This document shows, in pieces, positions 63,433 to 64,000 of a stretch of DNA of 64,000 nt. The notes under the pieces are model-generated. The model saw only the letters and a list, made by a program, of their open reading frames with translations, was not told where the DNA came from and made no database searches. The DNA lies in assembly GCA_963575745.1 (NCBI GenBank), contig CAUYUJ010003931.1:2501-66500 (forward strand), written 5' to 3'. The stretch is from Prorocentrum cordatum (Eukaryota; Sar; Dinophyceae; Prorocentrales; Prorocentraceae). The position numbers and the translations under genes were made by a program. Position 1 is the stretch's first letter, and each line of letters begins with the position of its first letter.

Positions 63433-63522
63433 CTCGGCCTCAGCCTTGGAAGCGAACAGGGGGCAGCGACTGCAGAAGCCCCTGAAGTGGGGCGGGCAAG
63501 AAAGCTGGGCAGCGTGACTTAC

Positions 63523-63642
63523 CTTCTTTGCTGGTTCGCGTGGACGTCCGAACGACCTGCGCGTTTCGGGCACCGCGCCGTCTGGAATCGCGCCGTGTTG
63601 CGCTTGCGCGTTCGGCGACGCTGTGATACTTCTCCGCCGCAT
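63523..63642 (-). CDS. Possible first exon behind the spliced-leader relic
   Basis: The minus frame is ATG plus 39 codons (MRRRSITASPNAQAQHGAIP ... REPAKK), ending exactly at AAGAAG before GTAAGTC, a canonical donor. It is 210 bp downstream of the spliced-leader relic, a reasonable 5' UTR length. Against it, the sequence shares the 16-mer GACGTCCGAACGACCT with the M3 repeat at 36,710, so it may be repeat-derived. The peptide is basic and has no motif. Confidence 0.3.
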
Positions 63643-63852
63643 GCAATCAGGGCGCCCTCACGTTGCGGCCATACAAACGCAATTTCTGCCCACTTGGCGC
63701 CCCAAACCGACCGTCCGAACAGGGCGTGTCGTACGGTCTATCGGGGACGGCTTGACCGAGCACGACTCATGCGTCGACTTGCGCCGGCCGTGCAATATTG
63801 TTTTGCAATGTAGCCCGATGAATCCGGGCATCGGCCATAAACCGTAAAGGGC

Positions 63853-63872
63853 TGAGCCAAAATGGCAACGGA
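63853..63872 (-). other. Dinoflagellate spliced-leader relic
   Basis: The minus strand reads TCCGTTGCCATTTTGGCTCA. The known dinoflagellate spliced leader starts (T/A/G)CCGTAGCCATTTTGGCTCA, then AG. There is one mismatch in 20 (T for A at position six); the last two bases (AG) have become GC. A genomic copy of the leader joined to downstream sequence is the signature of an mRNA that was reverse-transcribed and re-inserted. I found no leader-gene context (Sm site, tandem array), so it is a relic, not an SL RNA gene. Confidence 0.75.
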
Positions 63873-63879
63873 AGGTGTG

Positions 63880-64000
63880 GAAGGGAGAAAAAGAAAAGGA
63901 AGTGGAGGAGGAAATGGGAGAGGATGTAAGGGAATGTAAGGGGGGCGAGGCGGTTGGGGAAGAAGGGGATAAGGGGCGGCGAGCACGTATCGGCCACGAC
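63880..64000. other. Purine-rich end of window
   Basis: GGAAGTGGAGGAGG-like purine-rich sequence; nothing else is seen. Confidence 0.4.

Noticed and set aside
63523-63872. Functional SL RNA gene at the window end
   Set aside because: The leader match lacks its final AG and a GT donor directly after it, and no Sm-binding site or tandem array follows, so only a relic is supported.

Overview
This window reads as nuclear DNA of a dinoflagellate. Two observations support that. (1) A 20-nt match, with one mismatch, to the dinoflagellate spliced-leader sequence lies on the minus strand at 63,853-63,872. (2) A clean multi-exon gene on the minus strand (26,773 down to 13,207) can only be read if its introns start with GC or GA rather than GT and end in AG followed by G, which is the intron style known from dinoflagellates. 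Short GC-rich exons with GC-rich third codon positions sit in a sea of microsatellites, satellites and foldback elements. No rRNA, tRNA, CRISPR array or bacterial operon was seen. I cannot name the species.

Layout. 1-3,574: nested small mobile elements and (CGT)/(GGA)/(TCC) blocks. 3,575-10,480: two adjacent copies of a composite satellite-carrying element, about 5.9 and 0.9 kb, with matching ends. 10,505-11,095: a 339-bp duplication. 11,297-12,672: coding segments of an unrecognised minus-strand gene, with several reading-frame changes. 13,207-26,773: the minus-strand gene for a three-repeat TPR domain of the Hop/PP5/CHIP chaperone-binding type; its introns hold a 113-bp satellite, several mobile elements and a broken ORF. 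28-31 kb: foldback, GTC repeats and an inverted copy of the composite element. 31,086-31,425: an exon-like plus-strand segment. 31,981-34,320: a large palindromic element whose arms carry satellites in opposite orientation. 34.9-39.1 kb: shuffled hairpin-rich repeat modules around an 800-bp CGA microsatellite. 39.7-43.7 kb: minus-strand coding fragments, partly decayed. 44-48.3 kb: very GC-rich sequence with no secure gene. 48.65-50.27 kb: an 89-bp satellite abutting a short minus exon. 50.6-57 kb: diverged repeats and a frameshifted gene fragment. 57.0-58.8 kb: CCAAGA-type and CAT repeats. 58.8-60.3 kb: a TIR element filled with TGCTA repeats, then an 80-85-bp repeat. 60.7-61.46 kb: a short plus-strand gene model. 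62.29-63.43 kb: a CAGCCT satellite, followed by the spliced-leader relic and a possible first exon on the minus strand.

The best-supported gene is the TPR protein, probably an HSP70/HSP90 co-chaperone. Most of the window is intron or intergenic repeat. Its main interest is repeat biology: families of foldback and composite elements that share ends but carry different satellites, and exons sitting directly beside microsatellite tracts. Most long ORFs here are products of tandem repeats or high GC and were not annotated as genes.
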